NCBI GenBank assembly: GCA_965248155.1
Contig: CBDFIO010000001.1
Span: 682,001 to 746,000 of the forward strand
Direction of reading: 5' to 3'
Origin: RFSX01 sp965248155
GTDB lineage: Bacteria; Bacteroidota; Bacteroidia; Chitinophagales; Saprospiraceae
Length of the DNA stretch: 64,000 nucleotides
Positions 48,583 through 58,134 of the stretch are shown piece after piece (position 1 is the first letter of the stretch; every line of letters starts with the position of its first letter). A program made the position numbers and the translations under genes. The notes below the pieces were generated by a model. It ran no database searches. It was not told the origin of the DNA and saw nothing but the letters and a program-made list of their open reading frames with translations.

Positions 48583-49083
48583 TTAAGCTCCTGCTTTTGA
48601 TTTGCTGCAAGATTTAGCACTTTTACCAGCGCAACATGCTTTACTACATGCTTTTCCATCTTTACCAGCACAACAAGCTTTCTTAGAAGACTTTACTTTT
48701 GTTTCACTTGAGGCTTTTACAACTTTTGCATCTTTATCGGAGATAACGTCCTTTGGTGATACATTAACAAAGCTGCTAGATTCTTCATCATAACTAACTT
48801 CATCCATACTTACTTTTCCTGATACGTCGCATGTATGTTTTTTGTAATAGCTAACTGTACCTGAATAGTCACATACTTTTCTGACAATATTTTCATCACT
48901 TTTAGCTGCGATATCAGCGATAGATAATGCAGATGCTACACGAGTTTCGCTATCTGTAGATGTAGCTTCAACTGATGCTTCAGATTTCTTAAGACATTTG
49001 GCTTTGTCTGCTTTTGTACATTTTTGAGCTGATACCATTCCAGCAGCAAAAACGAAAACACTAAGGACTAATAATTTTTTCAT
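48583..49083 (-). CDS. Small secreted protein with Cys/Lys-rich C-terminus, possible metal binding
   Basis: I start at the ATG at 49083 (166 residues), which gives a clean signal peptide MKKLLVLSVFVFAAGMVSAQ; an ATG 18 bp upstream would only add six residues. The mature protein has a KCTKADKAKC start, a middle part with SIADIAAKSDENIVRKVCDY and YYKKHTCDVSG, and a tail of short Cys-Lys repeats (KKACCAGKDGKACSKACCAG). Eleven or so cysteines with paired CC suggest metal binding or dense disulfides, somewhat like a metallothionein; this is inference. It has its own strong terminator, suggesting a well-expressed single gene. Confidence 0.75.
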   Translation of the reverse strand: MKKLLVLSVFVFAAGMVSAQKCTKADKAKCLKKSEASVEATSTDSETRVASALSIADIAAKSDENIVRKVCDYSGTVSYYKKHTCDVSGKVSMDEVSYDEESSSFVNVSPKDVISDKDAKVVKASSETKVKSSKKACCAGKDGKACSKACCAGKSAKSCSKSKAGA

Positions 49084-49237
49084 TTCATATATTTTTTTCA
49101 AATTTAAATAATTTTGCTATTAAAGCAAGGCTTTTAATATAACATTAACAAAGCTTTTTTATTTTTCAATGGCCAATCTTTTTATTTATTCTATTTTCGT
49201 ATAAGGATTTATTATAATTTGTAAGTTTTTGAGAGTA

Positions 49238-49678
49238 ATGAGGTATAGCATATTTATTTTGGGTCTTTTAATATGGTTTTGTCAGTGCAAAGCGCAAGAA
49301 TTTACGCCTGATAACTATGATGGGCCTATGATAATTTTTGGAAAAGGGGGAGGTTTTACCGGAAAAGTCAAGGAATATTGCCTGATGTCCGATGGGAGTT
49401 TGTTCAAAGATTCCAATATTAAAGAAGATATGTCGAAAATGGATCCAATTGACAAAGAAAGAGCAAATCAGATTTTTGATGCTTATAAGGCTCTCAAATT
49501 GAATCAATTAGATCTTGATAGCCCGGGGAATAATTATTCTTATATCATTATGAGGAATGGAAATTCTGAGCATAAGCTTCAATGGGGTTCGCAAAACGCC
49601 AAACCGAGCAAGGAAGTCAAAATATTCTTCTCAAATCTGCAACATTTGATGAAAGAACAAAATAGCAACAGTCAATAA
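49238..49678 (+). CDS. Small exported protein of unknown function
   Basis: From the ATG at 49238 the product has 146 residues (an in-frame TTG 9 bp upstream is less likely). The signal MRYSIFILGLLIWFCQCKAQ could be cut by signal peptidase I or II. The mature domain has the notable block MIIFGKGGGFTGKVKEYCLM followed by SDGSLFKDSN. I recall similar 'GKGGGFTG' proteins of about 140 residues in other Bacteroidota, without known function. It is 38 bp upstream of the M4 protease gene. Confidence 0.7.
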   Translation: MRYSIFILGLLIWFCQCKAQEFTPDNYDGPMIIFGKGGGFTGKVKEYCLMSDGSLFKDSNIKEDMSKMDPIDKERANQIFDAYKALKLNQLDLDSPGNNYSYIIMRNGNSEHKLQWGSQNAKPSKEVKIFFSNLQHLMKEQNSNSQ

Positions 49679-49716
49679 ATCCCGAGATTATTTTTACTAA
49701 TTAAAGGAATAAACAC

Positions 49717-50127
49717 ATGAAATTATTAAGGTACTTGGTCATTATCTTTTTGGCCACCAGTTTGCAACTTCAAGCGCAATTAAAGCCAAAACATGAACAA
49801 TCTGAAGTAAATCATCACCAATCTGGTGAAATTATCAATTTCGAATTATTTGATAATAATTCATCGATTAAGGAAGAAGGCGTTAATTATAGAGATTATA
49901 GCGAAGTGAAATTTGATGTAGTCAAATCCAATGGATTCAGAGTAGACAAAAGAGCTGAATCGGGAGAAGTCCAATGGTTATTTGGAAATATTCAGCTTGA
50001 TAAATCTCTTAACATTGAAAAAAGGGCTGAAATCTGGTTGGAAAAAGCCCAAGCTTCATTAGGGACCCATAAGATATTGAATGAATTCATAGCAATAAGA
50101 CAAACCAGTGATCATTTGGGTCAGTAA
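49717..50127 (+). pseudogene. M4 metallopeptidase, N-terminal propeptide part ending at an in-frame TAA
   Basis: A 136-residue piece with a signal peptide (MKLLRYLVIIFLATSLQLQA-Q) and the start of an FTP-type propeptide, ending ...FIAIRQTSDHLGQ-stop. The TAA (50125-50127) is followed in the same frame by CAT ATG TAC and the rest of the propeptide (HMYYDQYHNGVKIYGSEIIL). In the family this region reads on without a break (LGxxHxRYxQxYxGIPVYGxE), so a single codon has become a stop. It is a nonsense mutation or a base error. Confidence 0.87.
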
Positions 50128-50130
50128 CAT

Positions 50131-52794
50131 ATGTACTATGATCAGTATCATAATGGTGTCAAAATCTATGGGTCTGAGATCATTTTGTATGTCATCAATA
50201 ATGAAATCAAATTGATGAATGGTCAATATGTATTTAATAAGCTTTTACCTGAAAGCAATGCTACTAGTCTATCCAAAGCCGATGCAAAGCAGCTCGTAAA
50301 GAAGTCTTTAGATAATTATCATGAAAACTGGAATAAATTAAAAGGATTAGAGCTGGAATTTAATATTGAGAGATGGACCAATGATTTGGTCTACTATAAA
50401 TATGAAGATGAATACTATTTATCTTACCATATTACCGTCTATCCCAATCTTGGAGAACATTACGAGTATTTTGTAAATGCACTGGATGGCTCTGTTATAA
50501 ATCATTATTCAACAATATGCAGAGCACATAATCATCATTCGCATGATAAAAACAAGGCTACTCCGCCCGATGGCCCGGCTGTTGCCACGGCGTCTGACTT
50601 GTTTGGGACCAACAGAGTTTTGAATACTTATGAATGGAATAACAATTTCTTTTTAATAGATGGATCAAGGACGATGTTTTCATCTTCTCAATCTATGTTA
50701 CCTGATGATCCGATTGGAGCGATCTGGACAATAGACTTGAATAATACCTCACCTATCAATAATGATGCAATATATAGTCATATCGTTTCCACAAACAATA
50801 CTTGGGGAACATCACCTGAAGGAGTTTCAGCGCATTATAACGGAGGAATAGCCTATGATTATTTTAAGGAAACTTTCGGCAGAGAATCGATCACTGGGAC
50901 TGGTCAGAATATCATATCTTTTATCAATGTTGCTGATGAAGATGGTTCCTCTTTAGGAAATGCTTTCTGGAATGGAGTCGGAATTTATTGCGGAAATGGA
51001 AGCGAGGAATTTAATTCTTTAGGTCGAGCTTTAGATATAGCAGGGCATGAGATGTCACACGGCGTAATTCAATCATCTGCAAATCTTGAATATTATGGCG
51101 ATTCAGGTGCCATGAATGAATCTTTTGCTGATATTTTCGGAGCCATGATAGACAGGGAAGACTGGCTGCTTGGTGAAGATGTTGTAAAAGTTGATTTTTT
51201 CCCATCCGGAGCCATTAGGAATATGGCAGATCCTCACAATGGAGCTCAAACAGGTGACTTTGCAAAAGGATGGCAACCTAAACATATTGATGAAAAATAT
51301 ACAGGCACAGATGATAATGGAGGTGTTCATATCAATAGTGGGATAGCGAACCATGCTTATTTTCTGTTTGCAAGCCAAATTGGAAGAGATAGAGCGGAGC
51401 AAATATTTTATCGAGCATTAACTACATATCTGACACGATCCTCAGGATTTAAAGAATTAAGATTCGCAGTTGTCAAATCAGCTGAAGATCTGTATGGACA
51501 AACTGAGATCAATTCTGCTAGACAGGCTTTTGATCAGGTAGGAATTATTGATGAATCACAGACTGATTTTGAAGAAGAAATAGAGACTAATCCGGGAGCT
51601 GATTTATTATTGGTTTCAGACCAGGATAAATCTAATCTTTTGATTTTTGATCTGGCTACAGGTCAAGCCGTATTTGATCCGATTACAGATATTGATCAAC
51701 TGTCTAAACCCAGTGTAACTGATGATGGTTCAAGGATCGTATTTGTTGGAACAGATGGTCATATTTACTTAATTGATATTGATTGGAATTCATCTCCACC
51801 TACAAGTTTTATTAGTCAGGTAAGTTATTATCCCGAGTGGAGGAATACTGTTATCTCCAAAGATGGTAACAGAGTAGCGCTGGTCGATGATTCTTATAAT
51901 AATGAAATCATTATTATAGATATACCTTCAAATACTGAAAATACTTACGTACTTACGAACCCTACTTATTCCGATGGAGTAGAAACCGGAGATGTCTTGT
52001 ATGCAGATGCTATGGAATTTGATATAACAAGTAATACATTAATGTATGATGCAATCAATCAGGTTCAGAGTAATAATTCAGGAACTCTGGAATTTTGGGA
52101 TATCGCTTTTCTTGAAGTTTGGAATCCGGCTGCGGATACCTGGGCTTTAGGTAGAATAGATAAATTATTTGGTGCATTACCTGAAGGTGTAAGTGTTGGT
52201 AATCCAACTTTTTCGAAAAACTCACCTTTTATTATTGCTATGGACTTTCTGGATGATCTGGATATAAGCATTCTAGGTGTAAATATTGAAAATGGTGATG
52301 TGGGTGAATTATTTCCAAATACAACTATTGGCTATCCCAATTATTCCAGAAATGACAATTTCTTGATTTATGATCTTGATTTTTTTGGAAATGTAGACTT
52401 AGGAGTACTTGAAACAAACCCGGACAAAATAACAAGAGTTAATAATTCTGACGATATTTTGGGTCCTAATTTGAGATGGGGAATTTGGTTTAGCAATGGA
52501 ACCAGAGAACTGGACACCGGCACCGAAGAGATTATCGAGAATACTGGAATTTTAAGATTAATTCCGAATCCTGCAGTAGATCTTATAGAAATGAATGTAA
52601 ATCATAGCCAGTTGAATGGAGTTGTTATCCTGGAAATCTCAGACATTCTGGGTAATAAAATTTACAGTGAGTCAATTCCAAGCAAGAATCTTTTGAAGCA
52701 TCAAGTAGATATCAGTTCGTTTGATTCAGCTACCTATATCTTGTCGCTAAGAACTAAGGACCACATTATATCTGAAAAATTTATAAAAGAATAA
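50131..52794 (+). pseudogene. M4 (thermolysin-family) metallopeptidase with T9SS sorting domain, main part after the stop
   Basis: The frame from 50131 gives 887 residues: the end of the FTP/PepSY propeptide, the thermolysin-type catalytic domain with zinc site HEMSH (51046-51060) and the third ligand in GAMNESFADIFGAMID, and the C-terminal half with HINSGIANHAYFLFA. It continues with a WD40/TolB-like propeller (about residues 490-770) and a T9SS sorting domain (LRLIPNPAVDLIEMNVNHSQ ... KFIKE). All active-site residues are intact, so only the in-frame TAA upstream breaks it. Starting at the internal ATG there would be no signal peptide. Confidence 0.88.
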
Positions 52795-52816
52795 ACTAGG
52801 ACAAATTTTAGTTTAT

Positions 52817-52849
52817 AAAGGCTTTACATTAGTTTGTAAAGCCTTTTTT
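52817..52849 (+). terminator. Terminator after the M4 peptidase gene
   Basis: AAAGGCTTTACA (52817-52828) pairs with TGTAAAGCCTTT (52835-52846), followed by further T. A perfect 12-bp stem. It ends just before the next gene's start region. Confidence 0.9.
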
Positions 52850-52866
52850 AATTGTTTATTTGCCCA

Positions 52867-53847
52867 GTGAAAAGTAAGTCAAAGAAAATATTAGTCATAC
52901 GGTTTAATTCTATAGGTGACATAGTTCTATCATCTCCGGTTATAAAAATATTAAATGAAGAAGGTCACCAAGTCCATTTTTTAATAAAGCAACGGTATCA
53001 CAATTTCGTCAAGTATAATCCACACATTGAAAGGATATGGACATTAAATGATTCCCTGAAAGAACTTATAACAGACTTGGAAGGAGAAAATTTTGATTTG
53101 ATTGTTGACTTGCATAATAATTATAGATCTTTTAAAGTTAAACAGGCGCTCAATGTTAAATCATATAGTTTTAAAAAGGATCATCTAAAATATTGGATGT
53201 TCTTCCAATTGGGAATTGATAAGATTGACAGAAGACCTATAGTTCATAAATTTTTGGAAACGATCAAACCGATAATCAATCATGAGAGAATAGAAGCACC
53301 TGAATTTTATTATCCTGTGCCATCTGAAGAAATTATGAGTGATTTACCGGAAAGGTACATCGTGATTGTTGTAGGTGCTGGGTTTAAAACGAAGTTAATT
53401 CCGGAGAACCTAATAAAGGAGATCATTAAAGGGCTTAATATCAGTGTAGTATTACTTGGTGGTACTGAAGATGAGGAGCGAGGCAGAAGGATATCAATGT
53501 TAGATACAAAGGATGTTTGGAATTTTTGTGGTAAAAAAGATATCATAGAGTCAGCACAAATTATTGAGAAGGCAGAACTCGTTGTAAGTGGTGATACAGG
53601 ATTGATGCATATTGCAGCAGCTTTAAATCGTCCACTGATTGCACTATTTGGAAGTACTGACCCAACATTAGGTTATGCTCCTTATGGATTTGATAGATCA
53701 AAAAAAATAGTTATTATCCAAAATGAAGATTTATCTTGCAGGCCATGCACGAAGCAGGGTAGAAAAATATGTCCTAAAGGACATTATAAATGTATGTTAG
53801 ATCTTAATTCTTCTCAAATCATCGAAAAAATAAAGGCTTTAATCTAA
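52867..53847 (+). CDS. GT9 family glycosyltransferase (ADP-heptose:LPS heptosyltransferase type)
   Basis: From the GTG at 52867 the product has 326 residues and begins MKSKSKKILVIRFNSIGDIV, the normal N-terminus of the family; a TTG 15 bp upstream lies close to the terminator stem and is less likely. The GT9 marks are SIGDIVLSSPVIKIL, FDLIVDLHNNYRS and LVVSGDTGLMHIAAALNRP with FGSTDPTLGY. A Cys-rich tail (CRPCTKQGRKICPKGHYKCM) is usual in this family. It should add heptose to the LPS inner core at the inner membrane. No ATG start is available. Confidence 0.87.
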   Translation: MKSKSKKILVIRFNSIGDIVLSSPVIKILNEEGHQVHFLIKQRYHNFVKYNPHIERIWTLNDSLKELITDLEGENFDLIVDLHNNYRSFKVKQALNVKSYSFKKDHLKYWMFFQLGIDKIDRRPIVHKFLETIKPIINHERIEAPEFYYPVPSEEIMSDLPERYIVIVVGAGFKTKLIPENLIKEIIKGLNISVVLLGGTEDEERGRRISMLDTKDVWNFCGKKDIIESAQIIEKAELVVSGDTGLMHIAAALNRPLIALFGSTDPTLGYAPYGFDRSKKIVIIQNEDLSCRPCTKQGRKICPKGHYKCMLDLNSSQIIEKIKALI

Positions 53848-53899
53848 TTGCTGAATCTTTTAGCAATAACAACTGTTTATAAAATCAAAACAAATAATA

Positions 53900-54742
53900 A
53901 TGTCAACAAGAAACATCAATAGGGGAGAATTCCCCGGGAAATTTGTCAAATATGGAATCTATGGATTCTTATTATTAATGATGATCATTGTATTAACAAG
54001 TACAACTTTTATAACAATTCCACCAGGTGAAAAAGCTGTAAAGTTTAAACGATTTGCTGGAGGAATAGCAAAAGATAAAATCTATGACCAGGGATTTCAT
54101 GTTGTCGCGCCTTGGAATGATCTTATTATCTATGATGTAAGAATAAACGAAGATTTTGAAAAAATGGAAGTACTATCCAAAAATGGATTGACAATTATGG
54201 TTGAATTGTCCTTCAGGTATTTTCCACAACCAGACAGGATCGGTCATCTTCATGATGAGATCGGACCTGCCTATCTTGACAGAATTTTAAAACCTGAAAT
54301 CCGGTCTGCGACAAGAGAGGTTATTGGAAAGTATCTTCCAGAGGAGTTATATTCTACAAAACGTGAAGCGATCCAGGATGAAATATTCCAGAGAACAGCT
54401 GCTTCTGCTGCTGAAAAATACCTCATTCTGGATGCTGTATTAATAAGAGAAGTTGCTTTACCTGCCAAGTTAAAAGAAGCAATTGAGGTGAAATTAGAAG
54501 AAGAACAAATGTCTTTTCAGTATGAATTCAAATTGGATAGAGAAAGAAAAGAAGCGGAAAGGAAAATTATTGAAGCCCAGGCAAAGGCAGACGCTAACAG
54601 AATCCTTAACGCAAGTTTGACAGATAAGATACTAAAGGATAAAGGTATTGAAGCTACTTTAACACTTGCTACTTCTCCCAATGCAAAAGTAGTAATTGTA
54701 GGTGGAGGAGATGGTGGGTTACCTTTGATACTGAACAATTAA
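53900..54742 (+). CDS. Prohibitin-type SPFH protein
   Basis: A 280-residue protein with one membrane helix (YGIYGFLLLMMIIVLTSTTF, residues about 18-38), then the prohibitin start TIPPGEKAVKFKRFAGGIAK, the family block YFPQPDRIGHLHDEIGPAYL, IRSATREVIGKYLPEELYST and a C-terminal coiled coil (EEEQMSFQYEFKLDRERKEA) with EATLTLATSPNAKVVIVGGG. Bacterial prohibitins form large membrane rings associated with the FtsH protease. It differs clearly from the stomatin-like SPFH protein at 26.3 kb. Confidence 0.9.
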   Translation: MSTRNINRGEFPGKFVKYGIYGFLLLMMIIVLTSTTFITIPPGEKAVKFKRFAGGIAKDKIYDQGFHVVAPWNDLIIYDVRINEDFEKMEVLSKNGLTIMVELSFRYFPQPDRIGHLHDEIGPAYLDRILKPEIRSATREVIGKYLPEELYSTKREAIQDEIFQRTAASAAEKYLILDAVLIREVALPAKLKEAIEVKLEEEQMSFQYEFKLDRERKEAERKIIEAQAKADANRILNASLTDKILKDKGIEATLTLATSPNAKVVIVGGGDGGLPLILNN

Positions 54743-54762
54743 TTTTTCATAGTCTGACAGAT

Positions 54763-54800
54763 TTGAGGTCCTGTATTCTTACAGGGTCTCAATTTTTTTT
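54763..54800 (+). terminator. Terminator after the prohibitin gene
   Basis: TTGAGGTCCTGT pairs with ACAGGGTCTCAA, with two central mismatches, and eight T follow. Confidence 0.8.
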
Positions 54801-55213
54801 CTTTTACTGATTTTTCCGAATCATCAATTCAATTTTAATTACTTAAGGAGTTATTATATAATTCGAAGTACTTTAAGTCAATTGACTTTAAATCATTAAC
54901 TCTTGTCCGATGGATTCCATTTGGAATCATATAGTTTAGAATTCCAGGATTTGTATTTGCTACATTCTTGGACTTAAAAAATATTTCGACCACAGCTGTT
55001 ACTTTTTTATTTGATATTTCGTTATCCTAATATTCAAATAGACATTTGAGAATAATGGCTTATCTCAAGTGGGTTTCATCTAATAAATTAAGCCATACAT
55101 CTAATTTGAGTTCGCCCGTATTGATATTAACTCGTTAATACCGTAACTTTTGGATGTTAATGCACGTAATGACCATAGATTTTTTAATCAAAAAACAAAA
55201 AAATACATACATC
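54801..55213. other. About 410-bp intergenic region upstream of the DUF2807 gene
   Basis: No coding frame or RNA gene is visible. Close to the gene there is a possible Bacteroidota-type promoter: TTG at 55121 and TAACTTTTG at 55144-55152, 20 bp apart. The second box departs from the TAnnTTTG consensus by one base of spacing, so this is a weak call. Confidence 0.3.
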
Positions 55214-55903
55214 ATGAAAAACACACTATTGAGCTTATTCTTCGTCGCTTGCTTTAGTCTTGTCTTAAGTGCTCAGGATGAGGTAAGACAATTATCTGAC
55301 TTTTCTTCAGTTTCAGTTTCAGGCGGAATTACCGTTGACTTGATTCACGGTAGCCCAAAAGCTGAGATCGATATTGTTAAAGGGGAATTGGATAAGTTGA
55401 GAACTGAAGTAAAAGGAGATCACTTAAAAATATATTTTGAAAACAAATGGGGATATAATAGTGGAAAAAGAAAAGCAAATATTGATCTTTATTTTGAAAA
55501 CCTAGATGAAATTTCTGTGAGCGCAGGAGCGAGAGTTGAATGTAATGAAACGATAAAATCTTCAGATTTTGAAGTTGATGCATCAAGTGGAGCTAGTCTT
55601 GAAGTTAAAGTTGAAGCTGGAGATGTAGAATCTGATGTAAGTTCAGGAGCCTCGGTTTATTTACATGGGAAAGCTAAATCACTAAATGTAGATGTAAGTT
55701 CAGGAGCCTCATTTAAGGGGTCTGGATTGGAAACAGCAAAAGTTAATGCTGACGTTTCTTCTGGTGGAAATATAAAAGTGTGGGCTACGAAAAGTCTTGA
55801 AGCAGATGCGTCTTCAGGAGGATCTATTTCTTACAAAGGGAATCCTGAAAAAACGAGTATTGATGCAGGCAAATGGTCTGGAGGTAGTATAAGAAAGATG
55901 TAA
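55214..55903 (+). CDS. DUF2807 (head GIN) secreted beta-helix protein
   Basis: I start at the ATG at 55214 (229 residues), giving the signal peptide MKNTLLSLFFVACFSLVLSA-Q; the frame is open 60 bp further upstream but without a sensible start. The mature protein begins DEVRQLSDFSSVSVSGGITV and continues with short repeating strands (DASSGASLEVKVEAG, VSSGASVYLHGKAKSL, VDVSSGASFKGSGLETAKVN), the DUF2807 putative autotransporter-adhesin pattern of a right-handed beta solenoid. Its function is unknown; it is predicted to be periplasmic or surface-exposed. A terminator follows. Confidence 0.87.
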   Translation: MKNTLLSLFFVACFSLVLSAQDEVRQLSDFSSVSVSGGITVDLIHGSPKAEIDIVKGELDKLRTEVKGDHLKIYFENKWGYNSGKRKANIDLYFENLDEISVSAGARVECNETIKSSDFEVDASSGASLEVKVEAGDVESDVSSGASVYLHGKAKSLNVDVSSGASFKGSGLETAKVNADVSSGGNIKVWATKSLEADASSGGSISYKGNPEKTSIDAGKWSGGSIRKM

Positions 55904-55932
55904 AAGATAAATCTAAGAAATAAGTATAACTC

Positions 55933-55965
55933 AGGAGGCTGAATTCGATTCAGTCTCCTTTTTTT
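55933..55965 (+). terminator. Terminator between the DUF2807 gene and iscA
   Basis: AGGAGGCTGAAT (55933-55944) pairs with ATTCAGTCTCCT (55948-55959, one wobble) with a three-base loop and a T7 run. Confidence 0.9.
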
Positions 55966-55989
55966 ATTTTATAAATGTTAGGAAAAGTA

Positions 55990-56316
55990 TTAGACGGCGA
56001 AACTCTCACCACATCCGCAGGTCCTTTCTGCATTGGGATTGTTAAAGTAAAATCCTTTACCATTAAGACCCCCCGAAAATTCGAGTGTTGTATTACAGAG
56101 ATATAAGAAGCTTTTTAGGTCGGTAACTACTTTTACCCCATTATCTTTAAAAACCTGATCATCTGTTTGAGTCGCATTATCAAAGTCAAGATTATAGGAA
56201 AGACCGGAACATCCTCCGCTGGTGACAGATACACGAACGAAGTAATCATCATTAAGATTAGAATTGGTGATTAATTCTGAAATTTTTTCTTTGGCGCTAT
56301 TTGCAACGAACAACAT
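55990..56316 (-). CDS. iscA: IscA/ErpA-type iron-sulfur cluster carrier
   Basis: A 108-residue A-type carrier. The three cluster-binding cysteines are visible: SGGCSGLSYN and the C-terminal TCGCGESF. It accepts Fe-S clusters from the IscU scaffold and passes them to client proteins. The ATG overlaps the iscU stop in the form TAATG, so it is translated by coupling. It ends the iscS-iscU-iscA set. Confidence 0.9.
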   Translation of the reverse strand: MLFVANSAKEKISELITNSNLNDDYFVRVSVTSGGCSGLSYNLDFDNATQTDDQVFKDNGVKVVTDLKSFLYLCNTTLEFSGGLNGKGFYFNNPNAERTCGCGESFAV

Positions 56317-56708
56317 TATCCTTCTAAACCGTTTTTCTTTTTATAATCTGATATTGCACTTTTGATAGCATCTTCTGCCAACACAGAGCAGTGTATTTTT
56401 ACAGGGGGAAGAGCTAATTCTTCTACGATATCCATATTATCGATTGCAAGAGCTTGATCAATAGATTTTCCTTTTAACCATTCCGTAGCTAAAGAAGATG
56501 AAGCTATAGCGGATCCGCAACCAAAAGTTTTAAATTTAGCGTCTTTAATTATATTGCTTTGTTCATCAACTTCAATTTGAAGTCTCATAACATCACCACA
56601 TTCAGGTGCTCCTACCAAACCAGTACCTACATTCTTCTGTTCTTTATCAAGTGTACCTACATTTTTAGGTCTCTTGAAATGCTCTATTACTTTTTCTGAA
56701 TAAGCCAT
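56316..56708 (-). CDS. iscU: IscU-type Fe-S cluster scaffold
   Basis: A 130-residue scaffold with the three conserved cysteines in GAPECGDVMRLQ, FKTFGCGSAIASSS and VKIHCSVLAEDAI, and the LPPVK motif (ELALPPVKIHCS) that is recognised by the HscA chaperone. The start YSEKVIEHFKRPKNVGTLD is typical. It lies 66 bp downstream of iscS and overlaps iscA by one base. Confidence 0.93.
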   Translation of the reverse strand: MAYSEKVIEHFKRPKNVGTLDKEQKNVGTGLVGAPECGDVMRLQIEVDEQSNIIKDAKFKTFGCGSAIASSSLATEWLKGKSIDQALAIDNMDIVEELALPPVKIHCSVLAEDAIKSAISDYKKKNGLEG

Positions 56709-56774
56709 ATTTTACTTTTTTAACTCTGATTATTGAACAATTTAATTAATGCAATAGTTCAAACTCAATAAGGT

Positions 56775-57998
56775 CTAATGTTCGGACCATACTACTGATT
56801 CAAGATCAATTCCTTCTTTATACATTTCCCAGATTGGGCTTAAATCTCTCATATGTTGAACACCTTCTGAAACTTGTTTTATAGCAACATCTATCTCTTC
56901 GTCAGTTGTAAATCTTCCTAAGCTGAATCTAATTGAAGAATGTGCAAGATCGTCTCCTAGTCCTAATGCAATAAGTACATAAGAGGGTTCTAAGGATGCA
57001 GAAGTACATGCCGATCCTGAAGAAACGCCAATATTTTGATTAAAAGTCATCATCAATCCTTCACCTTCAACATGTTTGAAAGAAATATTTGTGACATGAG
57101 GCATTCTATTTTCTGTACTTCCATTGATATAGACTTCTTCCATGCTGCTCATTAAAGCGGCTTCTAACTTGTCTCTCAATTTTGACAATCTTTGAGCTTC
57201 AGATTCCATTTCCTGGCCTGCGATTTCAGCGGCTTTGCCAAATCCTACAATTCCAGGGACATTGAGTGTTCCTGATCTCATTCCTCTTTCATGTCCGCCT
57301 CCATCAATTTGAGCCGTAACTTTTACCCTTGGGTTTTTTCTATTTACGAATAGGGCACCTACACCTTTTGGGCCATACATTTTATGAGCTGAAAATGCCA
57401 TAAGATGAATTCCAACTTCTTTCGGATTCACCTTGATTTTACCTACAGCTTGTGTAGCGTCACTCATAAATAGGACACCTTTCTCTGCACAGATATCACC
57501 TATTTCCTTCATAGGTTGAATGACTCCGGTCTCATTATTCGCCCACATGATTGACACAAGGATGGTGTTTTCCTTGATTGCATTTCTAAGATCATTTAGA
57601 TCAACCAATCCATTGGAACCTACTTCGAGGTAAGTCACCTCTCCACCCATCTTCTCAATTTTCTTGCAAGAGTCCAAAACAGCTTTGTGTTCTGTAGTTA
57701 AGGTAATTATATGATTACCTTTCCTTTTATACATTTCAAATACACCTTTCAAGGCAAGATTATCGGATTCTGTAGCGCCTGAAGTAAATATTACTTCCCT
57801 GGGGTCCACAGCAATCAAGTCAGCTATTTGTTCCCGAGCTTTATCAACTGCATCTTCTGCAATCCAACCGAAAGGATGATTTCTGCTGGCCGCATTTCCA
57901 TGATATTGATTGAAATAGGGTACCATCTTCTCAACAACCCTTGGGTCAGTTGGAGTAGTGGAATTATTATCTAAATATATTAATCGATTCGAATTCAT
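56775..57998 (-). CDS. iscS: IscS, cysteine desulfurase
   Basis: A 407-residue PLP enzyme. Visible: IYLDNNSTTPTDPRVVEKM at the N-terminus, SGATESDNLALKG, the PLP-binding Lys in SAHKMYGPKGVGALF, and the mobile loop with the active-site Cys in SSGSACTSASLEPSYVL. It provides sulfur for cluster building on IscU. First gene of the minus-strand iscS-iscU-iscA operon. No iscR or chaperone genes are next to it. Confidence 0.94.
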   Translation of the reverse strand: MNSNRLIYLDNNSTTPTDPRVVEKMVPYFNQYHGNAASRNHPFGWIAEDAVDKAREQIADLIAVDPREVIFTSGATESDNLALKGVFEMYKRKGNHIITLTTEHKAVLDSCKKIEKMGGEVTYLEVGSNGLVDLNDLRNAIKENTILVSIMWANNETGVIQPMKEIGDICAEKGVLFMSDATQAVGKIKVNPKEVGIHLMAFSAHKMYGPKGVGALFVNRKNPRVKVTAQIDGGGHERGMRSGTLNVPGIVGFGKAAEIAGQEMESEAQRLSKLRDKLEAALMSSMEEVYINGSTENRMPHVTNISFKHVEGEGLMMTFNQNIGVSSGSACTSASLEPSYVLIALGLGDDLAHSSIRFSLGRFTTDEEIDVAIKQVSEGVQHMRDLSPIWEMYKEGIDLESVVWSEH

Positions 57999-58134
57999 TT
58001 AATTAAATTCATATAGTGCACAAATATAGATAAACAAATTATTTAAATTTTGTATAAATAAGCATTTTGCCCTTTATCAACAACTCTAAGGGCTAAATTG
58101 TTTGTTCTTCAGGTGGAACAATGCAAATATTACT

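Noticed and set aside
54801..55213. Possible small RNA or riboswitch in the long gap before the DUF2807 gene
   Set aside because: I found no stable hairpin set or known riboswitch motif by eye.
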